Origin: Bacteroidota bacterium
Lineage (GTDB): Bacteria; Bacteroidota; Bacteroidia; Bacteroidales; CAIXZF01
Assembly (NCBI GenBank): GCA_026391855.1
Contig: JAPLDE010000021.1
Location: forward strand, 1-44,466
DNA length: 44,466 nt
Direction of reading: 5' to 3'
The stretch's first letter is position 1. Each line of letters begins with the position of its first letter. Under the pieces are notes generated by a model that saw only the letters and a program-made list of their open reading frames with translations, was not told where the DNA came from and did no database searches. This document shows positions 8,544 through 16,137 of this stretch, piece by piece. Both the position numbers and the translations under genes were made by a program.

Positions 8544-11500
8544 TTATTCACAGAGACCGGCAATCGAACCAAAGAATACGCTCATTTCTGCAGCTGGAAA
8601 GAAAGAGGCATTCTTTACCGTCTTCGTTTTCCAGGTAATTTCAATGGGTACAAACGTTTTTTTGTCGATGATCGCAATAAATTCATCTGTCCCGAACTTC
8701 CATTTTCCGGAAATGTCTTCCAGTGTAACCTCTTTGTCGTCCTCTTTATAATGCAGGACTTTTCCTGTTTTGCCGGATTTGAAGATCATTCCTTTTTTTG
8801 AGGACCTGTATTCCTTTTCCGAAAAATACAGGGTTGGTTTATCCTTATAAGGAGCCCCCTTTGTGGGGCAAAAAGTGGCACAATTACCGCATTCATTGCA
8901 GAAATCGGCCAAATGCAGGACCTGGAATTCCTGCTGAACCCTGAAGTTGATATCGACTTTCAGAATAAATCCCGAATCCTGACGGATGGCCTTACTGAGT
9001 TGATAATTACTTGGATTTACCCGATAGCTGAAGTTTGCCAGGTTGGGACAAACACTGACGCAATTATTACAGATAAGATCACAGGAAAGACAAGCCTTTG
9101 ACTCTTGTATTGCTTCGTTGGTCCCCAAAACAGAGGGATCCCAGCTGAAAGACGTATTCACTGGCTTATTTTCCGGGGAAGCAAAAGCAAGGGGTCTTTT
9201 TCTGGCTTTTTGAACCAGGATATCGTTGATCTCCTTTTCCGACAGACTTTCGTTACCGGCAGTTTCCTTCGTATTCATCTGTAACATAAAAGCCGCTGCT
9301 TTACGGCCATCACCGATGGCCTTTATCACAGAAGAAGCACCCCTGCGAGCATCACCGCCGATGAACACATTATGAAGCCTTGTCAGGCCTGATTCCGGAT
9401 CACATTTCATCTCATGCAGGTCAATGATATCGGAGGTGATATCCTGCCCCAGGGCAGGGATAACCACCTCTGCCTCAAGGGTGAATTCCGAACCGGTAAC
9501 GGGGACAGGCGTTGCCCTGCCGCTTTCATCGGGCAGGCCAGGCTTATTCTTTATACAAACCAATCCTGTGACGGCATTATTATGGGTTTGTATTTCCAGG
9601 GGAGATGTCATCTCAATAAGGGTGATCCCTTCATCCAGGGCAGCCATGATCTCCTCATGAGCGGCTGGCATTTCTTTCAGTCTACGACGGTAAAGCACAG
9701 TAACACTGCCTTGTTGCGTAACCAGTCGCCTCGCAGTGCGGGCAGTATCAATGGCAGTATTTCCTCCACCGATAACGACAATCTTCCTTCCCCGGGTGAA
9801 AGGTCTTCCCCTTTTGATATCAGCCAGAAACTGCAAGGGATCCATTACTCCATTTGCTGCTGATCCGGGAATTGACAGCTTTTTGGTCATTTTTGCACCG
9901 GTGGCAAGATAAACGAAATCATTTTCCTCTCTAAGCCTGGCGAACAGCGGCCTGTCTACTGTTACACCGTACCGGACCTTTACCCCAGACCGAATAATTC
10001 TTTCAATATCTTTATTCAATTCTTCCAATGGAAGCCGGAAGGAAGGAATTACTGAGAGCGCCAAACCTCCGGCCATTGAATTTTCCTCATAAACAGTAAC
10101 GGAACAGCCGGCCAGCTGAAGGAACCAGGCACAGGCAAGACCCGACGGGCCGGCACCAATGATGACTGCCTTTAATCCGGTTGACGGTTTTTTAACGGGC
10201 AGGGTCTCTTTCTTCTTCTTCGTGGTGATAAAGTATTTTACGTCCCGTATTCTTATGGCCTCGTCGTAATGGACACGGGTACACCTGGTCTGGCACAGGT
10301 GGTCACAGACCAACCCGGTTGCTGCCGGGAATGGGTTTGTCCTTAATATCACTTCAAAAGCGCTATCGAACTCTTCCCTGGCTGTGTACCGCAAATATTC
10401 CGGGATATCCTGGCTGGAAGGACAGGTACAGGTGCAGGGAGCATGGATGCAGTCGAAGCGGGACAACATCAGCGGGGTCTTAATATCAGGGGCTGTCCAG
10501 CCTTTTTGATAGGCCCTGTTCTGAAGGACTTGTTGTGAATAAGCTTCCAGGTTAATCAACGGGTTTGTAAGTTTGTCCATATCAAAAGAGCGGGCTTCCT
10601 CCAGATATTGGTTTAACCGACCGTATCCTCCCGGTTTAAGCAGATCGGAACATACGGTCACCGGTGAAAGTCCGCAGCTGAGAAGATCTTTGAAATTAAA
10701 ACAACCGGCACCGGCAGAGAAGGAAATATTTAGCCTTCCTTCAAAGGTTTGTTGGAGTTTGAAGGCCAGGTTAACACTGATGGGATGCAATGGTTTTCCG
10801 CTCATGTACATCATCTTCTCCTCCCTGGAGAAAACATCCCTGAAATTCATACATTCCATTGTATTGGTGAGTTTTACCCCGAAAAAACGATCGTTTCCAA
10901 GGGCCAGCTCTGATAAGGACTGAATCAGTGTAATCGCTGCATCATAGGTGAGATCATGTGTAAAAGCTTCATCCGGTACAGGTGTGTTGAAACCCAGGCG
11001 GGTATTCAGGATGGCCCTTAATGATTCCGCTCCCAGTAGAGTAGGATTAAGCTTGATGGTTGTATGTAAATGCTTATCGAGGATAAGGTAACGGGCAATT
11101 TTTTCTATCTCCCCGGGCGGGCAACCGTGCATGGTTGACAGGGTAACATTATCTGAGATGCAATCAGGGATGGTCAGTGAACTGACATCGGGAAAAATGT
11201 GGCTGATCTCTTCGATCTTTTTTTCCTTTTCCAACCTGCAGTTTCGCATTTTATCAAAAAACCAGCGCATGTTTTCCTGTTGGATACCTTTCAGGTCGTA
11301 ACCTACACTCATATTGAAGATTGTGCCGGGATTCTCTCCCTTTCCCATCTTCATCTTATGGTAAAGGATATGGATGATGATCCAGGCGTTCAGGTACTGG
11401 TCGAAGGATTCCCGTATGGTTAGCTCCTGTGACCATTCACAGTTGTAACCTTCGTCCTGCATATCGATACAGGGTTTGGACACATTTATTTCATCGAGGG

Positions 11501-11759
11501 TCTGGACCGTTTTCAGTTCGATATACCTGGCTCCGCAAAGCCAGGCTGCTACTATGTTCTGAGCAAGCTGAGTGTGAGGGCCTGCGGCAACTCCAAGGGG
11601 AGTGTCCATTCGCTGGTTAAACCGGTAAGAGACAAGTTGAGGCTTATGATCTTTATAAAAGAGCGATTCCGGGATGCCAAAAAAACTGCCCTGTGACAAT
11701 TGCTTAAAAATCAACTGTAACAATGTTTTCAGGGAAACGGTGGCAAACTTTTCAGACAT
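8544..11759 (-). CDS. ygfK: YgfK-like multidomain flavin/Fe-S oxidoreductase
   Basis: This 1071-aa protein (E. coli YgfK is about 1030 aa) has a dihydroorotate dehydrogenase-like TIM-barrel N-terminal half (about 1-420), a GltD-like helical Fe-S segment with cysteines at 437-446 and 485-493, an FAD motif GAGPSG (535-540), an NAD(P) motif GGGNTA (664-669), and two C-terminal ferredoxin clusters (Cys890/893/897/900/904 and Cys954/957/960/964). Annotated as a putative selenate reductase subunit in E. coli, the family is linked to anaerobic purine and urate metabolism. I infer that it moves electrons between NAD(P)H and the XdhD-like enzyme or reduces a purine intermediate, which would explain the missing FAD subunit. 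It is the first gene of the minus-strand operon, transcribed away from ygeY. Confidence 0.9.
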   Translation of the reverse strand: MSEKFATVSLKTLLQLIFKQLSQGSFFGIPESLFYKDHKPQLVSYRFNQRMDTPLGVAAGPHTQLAQNIVAAWLCGARYIELKTVQTLDEINVSKPCIDMQDEGYNCEWSQELTIRESFDQYLNAWIIIHILYHKMKMGKGENPGTIFNMSVGYDLKGIQQENMRWFFDKMRNCRLEKEKKIEEISHIFPDVSSLTIPDCISDNVTLSTMHGCPPGEIEKIARYLILDKHLHTTIKLNPTLLGAESLRAILNTRLGFNTPVPDEAFTHDLTYDAAITLIQSLSELALGNDRFFGVKLTNTMECMNFRDVFSREEKMMYMSGKPLHPISVNLAFKLQQTFEGRLNISFSAGAGCFNFKDLLSCGLSPVTVCSDLLKPGGYGRLNQYLEEARSFDMDKLTNPLINLEAYSQQVLQNRAYQKGWTAPDIKTPLMLSRFDCIHAPCTCTCPSSQDIPEYLRYTAREEFDSAFEVILRTNPFPAATGLVCDHLCQTRCTRVHYDEAIRIRDVKYFITTKKKKETLPVKKPSTGLKAVIIGAGPSGLACAWFLQLAGCSVTVYEENSMAGGLALSVIPSFRLPLEELNKDIERIIRSGVKVRYGVTVDRPLFARLREENDFVYLATGAKMTKKLSIPGSAANGVMDPLQFLADIKRGRPFTRGRKIVVIGGGNTAIDTARTARRLVTQQGSVTVLYRRRLKEMPAAHEEIMAALDEGITLIEMTSPLEIQTHNNAVTGLVCIKNKPGLPDESGRATPVPVTGSEFTLEAEVVIPALGQDITSDIIDLHEMKCDPESGLTRLHNVFIGGDARRGASSVIKAIGDGRKAAAFMLQMNTKETAGNESLSEKEINDILVQKARKRPLAFASPENKPVNTSFSWDPSVLGTNEAIQESKACLSCDLICNNCVSVCPNLANFSYRVNPSNYQLSKAIRQDSGFILKVDINFRVQQEFQVLHLADFCNECGNCATFCPTKGAPYKDKPTLYFSEKEYRSSKKGMIFKSGKTGKVLHYKEDDKEVTLEDISGKWKFGTDEFIAIIDKKTFVPIEITWKTKTVKNASFFPAAEMSVFFGSIAGLCE

Positions 11760-11795
11760 ACCGTAAAGTTTAGTCTTTTCAAGGATAAGTTGTCA

Positions 11796-11803
11796 CAAAA
11801 ATA
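11796..11803 (-). promoter_or_regulatory. Candidate -7 box for the ygfK operon
   Basis: The minus-strand sequence TATTTTTG fits TAnnTTTG and lies about 37 bases before the ygfK start. No good -33 element is at the expected spacing. Confidence 0.4.
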
Positions 11804-11815
11804 TAGTTTTAAATC

Positions 11816-11823
11816 TAATTTTG
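11816..11823 (+). promoter_or_regulatory. Candidate -7 box for ygeY-ygeW
   Basis: TAATTTTG fits TAnnTTTG, with a TTG at 11790-11792 some 23 bases upstream. It would leave a leader of roughly 80 nt before ygeY. The two divergent boxes lie only 12 bases apart, so the two operons are probably controlled together. Confidence 0.45.
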
Positions 11824-11912
11824 CAGTCGAAGAATTTCAAAGTAAATACATGCGTGGCCATGAACGCTGAAATCATATCTTACTGATAAACAATAATAAT
11901 AACCCATTTAGA

Positions 11913-13097
11913 ATGGAAACCTACCGGAAAATCAACCAGCTGTCACAAAAATATGCCATGTATACTGCGGACAACCTTTCCCGCCTGGTCAGGATCAAAT
12001 CGCTCAGTATGCAGGAGAAGAAAGTCCAGGCAGAGCTGATGAAGCAGATGACCAAAGCCGGTTTTGATGAAGTCAGAATGGACGGACTGGGGAATGTTAT
12101 GGGCCGGATTGGGAAAGGCAATCGAATACTTGCTTTTGACGGACATATGGATACCGTTGACACAGGGAACCCGGCTAACTGGACGACAGATCCCTTTTCC
12201 GGGGAAATCTGCACCCGGCACGTCAATGGAAGAGGAACGGTTGATCAGAAAGGAGGGGTGGCTTCCTTTGTAACCGCAGGAAGAATACTGAAAGAGCTGG
12301 GTTTTGACCGCGACCTTACCCTTTATTTTATCGGGAGTGTTATGGAAGAAGATTGTGATGGATTGTGCTGGAAATATATTGTTGAAGAGGAGGGTGTCAA
12401 ACCTGATTTTGTGGTGAGCACTGAGCCCACCAACCTTAATATATACAGGGGTCACCGGGGCAGAATGGAGATCCATGTAAGTTTTGCCGGAGTATCTTCT
12501 CACGGGTCAGCACCGGAAAGAGGGAAAAATGCCATTTATATGGCCTCAAGGGCAGCACTTGAAATCGAAAAGCTGAATGAAAGACTGCCATCTGATGACT
12601 TCCTGGGGAAGGGTAGTGTCACTATTTCCGAGATCATCTCCGGCAGCCCTTCCTTATGCGCTGTGGCCGACTATGCGCGCCTTCACCTCGACCGGAGGCT
12701 TACATGGGGCGAAACCAAAGAGAGCGCTATAAAGGAAATAGAAGAGGTTGTGAAAGACCTGGGAGGCAAGGCTGAGACCCTCTATTATGAAGGGGAATCC
12801 TTTACCGGCCTGAAATACGGGATGGAAAAATATTACCCTACCTGGAAAATTCCTGCCGATCATATTCTTGTACAATCCGGGGTAAAGGCCTACCACCAGC
12901 TTTTTGGGAAGGAACCCCTGGTTGACAAATGGACCTTCTCTACCAATTGTGTTACTATCAATGGAATATACGGGATACCATGCATAGGATTTGGCCCCGG
13001 AAATGAAGTGATGGCGCATGCTCCCGATGAAAAGGTGCTCATCTCCGACCTTGTTACTGCCTCAGCCTTCTATTCCCAACTTGCCATGATCATCTAA
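11913..13097 (+). CDS. ygeY: YgeY-family M20 metallohydrolase
   Basis: This 394-aa protein is a di-zinc M20 peptidase/deacetylase-family hydrolase. Metal ligands and catalytic residues are visible: DGHMDT (His78, catalytic Asp80), TVDQKGG (Asp111), the base Glu145 in MEED, and STEPTN (Glu171). HRGRMEIHV (181-189) marks the dimerisation-domain boundary. Family members include dipeptidases, succinyl-diaminopimelate desuccinylase and carbamoyl-amide hydrolases. YgeY itself is tied to the ygeW/ygfK/ssnA/xdhD neighbourhood in E. coli and is about 400 aa there. A carbamoylated or ureido amino acid is the likely substrate type, by inference from the pathway. It opens the plus-strand operon, with ygeW following after 10 bases. 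Confidence 0.88.
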   Translation: METYRKINQLSQKYAMYTADNLSRLVRIKSLSMQEKKVQAELMKQMTKAGFDEVRMDGLGNVMGRIGKGNRILAFDGHMDTVDTGNPANWTTDPFSGEICTRHVNGRGTVDQKGGVASFVTAGRILKELGFDRDLTLYFIGSVMEEDCDGLCWKYIVEEEGVKPDFVVSTEPTNLNIYRGHRGRMEIHVSFAGVSSHGSAPERGKNAIYMASRAALEIEKLNERLPSDDFLGKGSVTISEIISGSPSLCAVADYARLHLDRRLTWGETKESAIKEIEEVVKDLGGKAETLYYEGESFTGLKYGMEKYYPTWKIPADHILVQSGVKAYHQLFGKEPLVDKWTFSTNCVTINGIYGIPCIGFGPGNEVMAHAPDEKVLISDLVTASAFYSQLAMII

Positions 13098-13107
13098 TAT
13101 CGTTAAG

Positions 13108-14232
13108 ATGGACAACCTGACTCAACTTATCAACAAAATCAAGGAAAACGATGCTTCCCTCTTCCACAAGGATTTCCTTCTTACCTGGGATAAAAGCGAT
13201 GACGAATTAAAGCTTGTGCTTGATACAGCTGATCTTTTACAGGCCTTTTACAGGAAGAACCTTTCAGCCCGTTGTTTCAACTCAGGACTTGCCGTATCAC
13301 AGTTCCGCGACAATTCAAACCTTGACGAAGGCAAATCCCAGATTGCTCACGGAGAAACTGTAAGGGAAACCTCCAATATGATCTCCTTCCTGACAGAGAT
13401 CATCGGAATACGGGATGACATGTTTCTGGGTGCAGGTCATACCTATATGATGGAAGTCGGGAAGGCCCTGGATGACGGTTTTAAAGAAGGGGTCCTGCCG
13501 CAACGGCCGGGTATCATCAACCTGCAATGTGATGTGGACCATCCGACCCAATCCATGGCGGATCTCCTCCATTTGAAACATTGGTTTGGTTCGCTGGAGC
13601 ATCTGAGAGGGAAAAAGATCGCCATGAGCTGGGCCTATTCACCCAGCTATGGAAAACCCCTGTCCGTTCCGCAAGGTATTATCGGGCTTATGACCCGCCT
13701 GGGTATGGAGGTTGTCCTTGCCTATCCCGAAGGATATGGTCTTATCCGCGAGGTGGTTGAAAGAGCCGGAATCCAGTCTGACCATAGTATGGGCTCATTT
13801 ACTATTGTCAATTCAATGGAAGAGGCTTTCCATGAGGCAGACATCGTTTATCCCAAGAGCTGGGCCCCTTATCATAATATGGAAAGAAGAACGACACTGC
13901 TGAATAACAATGACCAGGCAGGTTTGAAAGAACTGGAAAAAGAATGCCTGGCCAACAATGCCAGGTTTAAAAACTGGGAATGTACAGAAGGAATGATTCA
14001 GATGACGAAAGACGGGAATGCTTTATATATGCATTGCCTACCGGCCGATATATCCGGTGTTTCCTGCCAGCAAGGAGAAGTATCGGCCTCAGTATTTGAT
14101 AAATACCGTATAGCTACATACAAGGAAGCCGGATTCAAGCCCTATATCATTGCCTCAATGATGCTGACCAACCGTTTTGAGGATCCGGCAGGAGTGTTGG
14201 AAAAGGCAGCCCTGACAGCAAGAAAACTGTAA
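13108..14232 (+). CDS. ygeW: YgeW-type knotted carbamoyltransferase
   Basis: This 374-aa protein belongs to the aspartate/ornithine carbamoyltransferase superfamily. The carbamoyl-phosphate loop is SARCFNSG (53-60) rather than the classical S-T-R-T-R, a substitution typical of the YgeW branch. HCLP at 309-312 is the conserved C-terminal motif, and the segment after it supplies the expected knot region. Family knowledge suggests such enzymes can act catabolically, transferring a carbamoyl group from a ureido intermediate to phosphate to give carbamoyl phosphate for ATP synthesis. No carbamate kinase gene is in this window. The gene lies 10 bases after ygeY, so the two are surely cotranscribed. 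Confidence 0.9.
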   Translation: MDNLTQLINKIKENDASLFHKDFLLTWDKSDDELKLVLDTADLLQAFYRKNLSARCFNSGLAVSQFRDNSNLDEGKSQIAHGETVRETSNMISFLTEIIGIRDDMFLGAGHTYMMEVGKALDDGFKEGVLPQRPGIINLQCDVDHPTQSMADLLHLKHWFGSLEHLRGKKIAMSWAYSPSYGKPLSVPQGIIGLMTRLGMEVVLAYPEGYGLIREVVERAGIQSDHSMGSFTIVNSMEEAFHEADIVYPKSWAPYHNMERRTTLLNNNDQAGLKELEKECLANNARFKNWECTEGMIQMTKDGNALYMHCLPADISGVSCQQGEVSASVFDKYRIATYKEAGFKPYIIASMMLTNRFEDPAGVLEKAALTARKL

Positions 14233-14387
14233 CCATTAGAATGTAAGAGGTTGATTTTATTCCTTACTCATCTTATAAGATGAATTCAAGGGTTGGAATG
14301 TTGCTGGTCTAGATCCCTATGAAACAAATAGATATACTAAACGATAGAAAAAATGTCAAAAAGTATTACTAATTGATAAAATATTTG

Positions 14388-14395
14388 TATCTTTG
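14388..14395 (+). promoter_or_regulatory. Candidate -7 box for the AAA/DUF4143 gene
   Basis: TATCTTTG fits TAnnTTTG and lies 17 bases before the ATG at 14413, implying a very short leader. The sequence upstream back to ygeW (14233-14387) is AT-rich and shows no gene. Confidence 0.4.
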
Positions 14396-14412
14396 GGGAA
14401 ATTTGTGAGGCC

Positions 14413-15591
14413 ATGTTGACAAGGGAAATTTATCCTGAATTACTTAATGCGCTGAAAGTAAAGCAGATAATTGCTATTACCGGCATGCGGAGGGTGGGAA
14501 AGACCACTACAGTTAAGTACTTATTGGGGCAGATCGAAAGTTCCAACAAAATATATCTTGATTTGGAAAGAGCGGAGCACAGGATGATCTTCCGGCAGGA
14601 CAATTACCTGAATATTGCGAAGAGCCTTGGTTATGAAGGGATTGACCTGACGCAGAAGGCCTGGATCGCTATTGATGAGGTACAATTGGTCCCAGAAATT
14701 GCGAGTGTAATCAAGTTTTTATACGATAACTACGCGATCAAGTTCCTGATCACAGGGTCGAGTTCATATTATCTCAAGAATCTTTTTTCGGAAAGTCTGG
14801 CCGGGCGGAAGCGCATCTATGAGCTATGGCCATTATCCTTCGGTGAGTTTCTGAAATTCAGGGATGAAGCCCAGGCTTTTTTGGTGGAAGAACCGTTTAT
14901 CCCCTATAGCCGGATCGTATCCGGTAAGCTGCAGGAAGCATACAAAGAATTTCTTGCCTGGGGCGGGTTTCCTGAGGTAGTATTACTGAATAATGCAGAA
15001 GACAGGAAACATTTGTTGAAAGATATTGTCAATTCTTACCTAAATCTTGACATACAGTTACTGGCTGACTTCAGGAAGGTTGACGATATTTACAGGATCA
15101 TCAGGCTGCTGACGGCGAGGGTAGGAAGCAAAACAGATTTCACCAAATTGTCCGGAATAACCGGTATTAACCGGCAGTTATTAAAGGAATACCTGCTATT
15201 TTTCGAGCAAACATACCTGATCCGGCAAGTTCCTGCTTTTGTAAAGAATGCTGACCGGGAAATCGCCTTGCAAAAGAAACTGTATTTCACTGATAACGGG
15301 ATCCTTAACATTTTAGGAGATCCGGGATCAGGGGCTGTGCTGGAAAACTCCATTGCTAACCAGCTCAGTTTAAAGGGGAATGTGAAGTACTATGCCAGGA
15401 AAACCGGGCAGGAAATTGATTTTATCCTGAATGATGAAGTGGCATTTGAAGTAAAAGAAACACCGGGCCAGTTTGATCTGAAAACACTTCAGCACAGGGC
15501 ATTACCACTTGGGATCGGAAAGGTGTTCCTGGTGGGGCTACAGCAAGCCAATCCGGAATTTACATCCTTTGTCTGGGCCGGAAATGTGTAA
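14413..15591 (+). CDS. AAA-type ATPase with DUF4143 domain
   Basis: This 392-aa protein has the layout of the large AAA_14/DUF4143 family: Walker A GMRRVGKTT (24-32), Walker B IAIDEVQ (Asp88, Glu89), the polar ITGSSS sensor strand, and a C-terminal domain with the nuclease-like pattern E-I-D-F then A-F-E-V-K-E. The family is abundant and often multicopy in anaerobes, with no settled function; links to mobile DNA or stress have been suggested but not shown here. It stands alone between the purine locus and a tRNA gene. Its upstream region and codon use look ordinary. Confidence 0.88.
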   Translation: MLTREIYPELLNALKVKQIIAITGMRRVGKTTTVKYLLGQIESSNKIYLDLERAEHRMIFRQDNYLNIAKSLGYEGIDLTQKAWIAIDEVQLVPEIASVIKFLYDNYAIKFLITGSSSYYLKNLFSESLAGRKRIYELWPLSFGEFLKFRDEAQAFLVEEPFIPYSRIVSGKLQEAYKEFLAWGGFPEVVLLNNAEDRKHLLKDIVNSYLNLDIQLLADFRKVDDIYRIIRLLTARVGSKTDFTKLSGITGINRQLLKEYLLFFEQTYLIRQVPAFVKNADREIALQKKLYFTDNGILNILGDPGSGAVLENSIANQLSLKGNVKYYARKTGQEIDFILNDEVAFEVKETPGQFDLKTLQHRALPLGIGKVFLVGLQQANPEFTSFVWAGNV

Positions 15592-15616
15592 AATTTTATA
15601 CCTTTGCCGACGGTCA

Positions 15617-15693
15617 GGCCCCGTAGTTCAATTGGATAGAATATCAGATTCCGGTTCTGAGGGTTGGGGGTTCGAATCCCTTCGGGGTCACCA
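15617..15693 (+). tRNA. tRNA-Arg (anticodon CCG)
   Basis: The 77-nt sequence folds as a cloverleaf: acceptor GGCCCCG with CGGGGTC (one G-U), a D arm with AATTGGATA loop, anticodon stem TCAGA/TCTGA with loop TTCCGGT placing CCG at 34-36, a T arm with TTCGAAT loop, discriminator A and an encoded CCA. It reads CGG codons. It starts 25 bases after the DUF4143 gene and is followed by a terminator. Confidence 0.95.
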
Positions 15694-15703
15694 AATTGAA
15701 ATG

Positions 15704-15735
15704 TAACGCTTTGATATTCAGGGCGTTATTTTTTT
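15704..15735 (+). terminator. Rho-independent terminator after tRNA-Arg
   Basis: TAACGC (15704-15709) pairs with GCGTTA (15723-15728), closing a 13-nt loop, and is followed directly by a run of seven T. It lies 10 bases after the tRNA. Confidence 0.75.
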
Positions 15736-16085
15736 ATATTGGAACCTATGTTGGAACTATACTTGAGGTATAAGTAATTTTGACCCATTTTAAATTAGAA
15801 TTGAATGGTTTATTCCTGTTGAATTTAGGGATAGTAGAGAGTGGTTTATAGTTTGGGAGGTTTTCAAGATGGAAGCACAGGTGAAAAAGCGGAATCTGAC
15901 CCATTTCTCCATTTCTATTTATATAATCCACCACGCCACACCAGCTTATCGGAAAAGGTGGTATGCTTGTGGAAATCACTCTTTAGGTAACCTATCCGGG
16001 GATATCGGGGAAATCAAGATCTTTACGGGTTTGTGATGATAAAGGCAGATAAAATACCGGCAGCAGAGCAACGCTTAGTACTAAC
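15736..16085. other. Gene-free spacer with a duplicated 10-mer, possibly element debris
   Basis: About 350 bases hold no convincing gene. The decamer TGACCCATTT occurs twice in direct orientation (15781-15790 and 15897-15906), and an imperfect inverted repeat around TATACTTGAGGTATAAGT lies just before the first copy. A position 3' of a tRNA gene suits integrated-element remnants, but no integrase or transposase reading frame remains, so this is only a suggestion. Confidence 0.35.
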
Positions 16086-16117
16086 TTGTGTCTGTTATAC
16101 ATATGGTGTTATTTTTC
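16086..16117 (+). promoter_or_regulatory. Candidate promoter for the T9SS cargo gene
   Basis: A TTG at 16086-16088 is followed after 21 bases by TATTTTTC (16110-16117), which differs from TAnnTTTG only in its last base. The spacing fits the Bacteroidota -33/-7 arrangement, and the ATG follows 20 bases later. Confidence 0.4.
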
Positions 16118-16137
16118 TTAAGTAAAGCAAAAATACG

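Noticed and set aside
14413..15591. DUF4143 ATPase as part of a defence island
   Set aside because: No restriction, toxin or other defence genes adjoin it; it stands alone beside a tRNA gene.
15746..15979. Minus-strand 77-codon frame in the spacer after the tRNA
   Set aside because: There is no recognisable domain, ribosome or promoter support; the sequence looks like decayed non-coding DNA.
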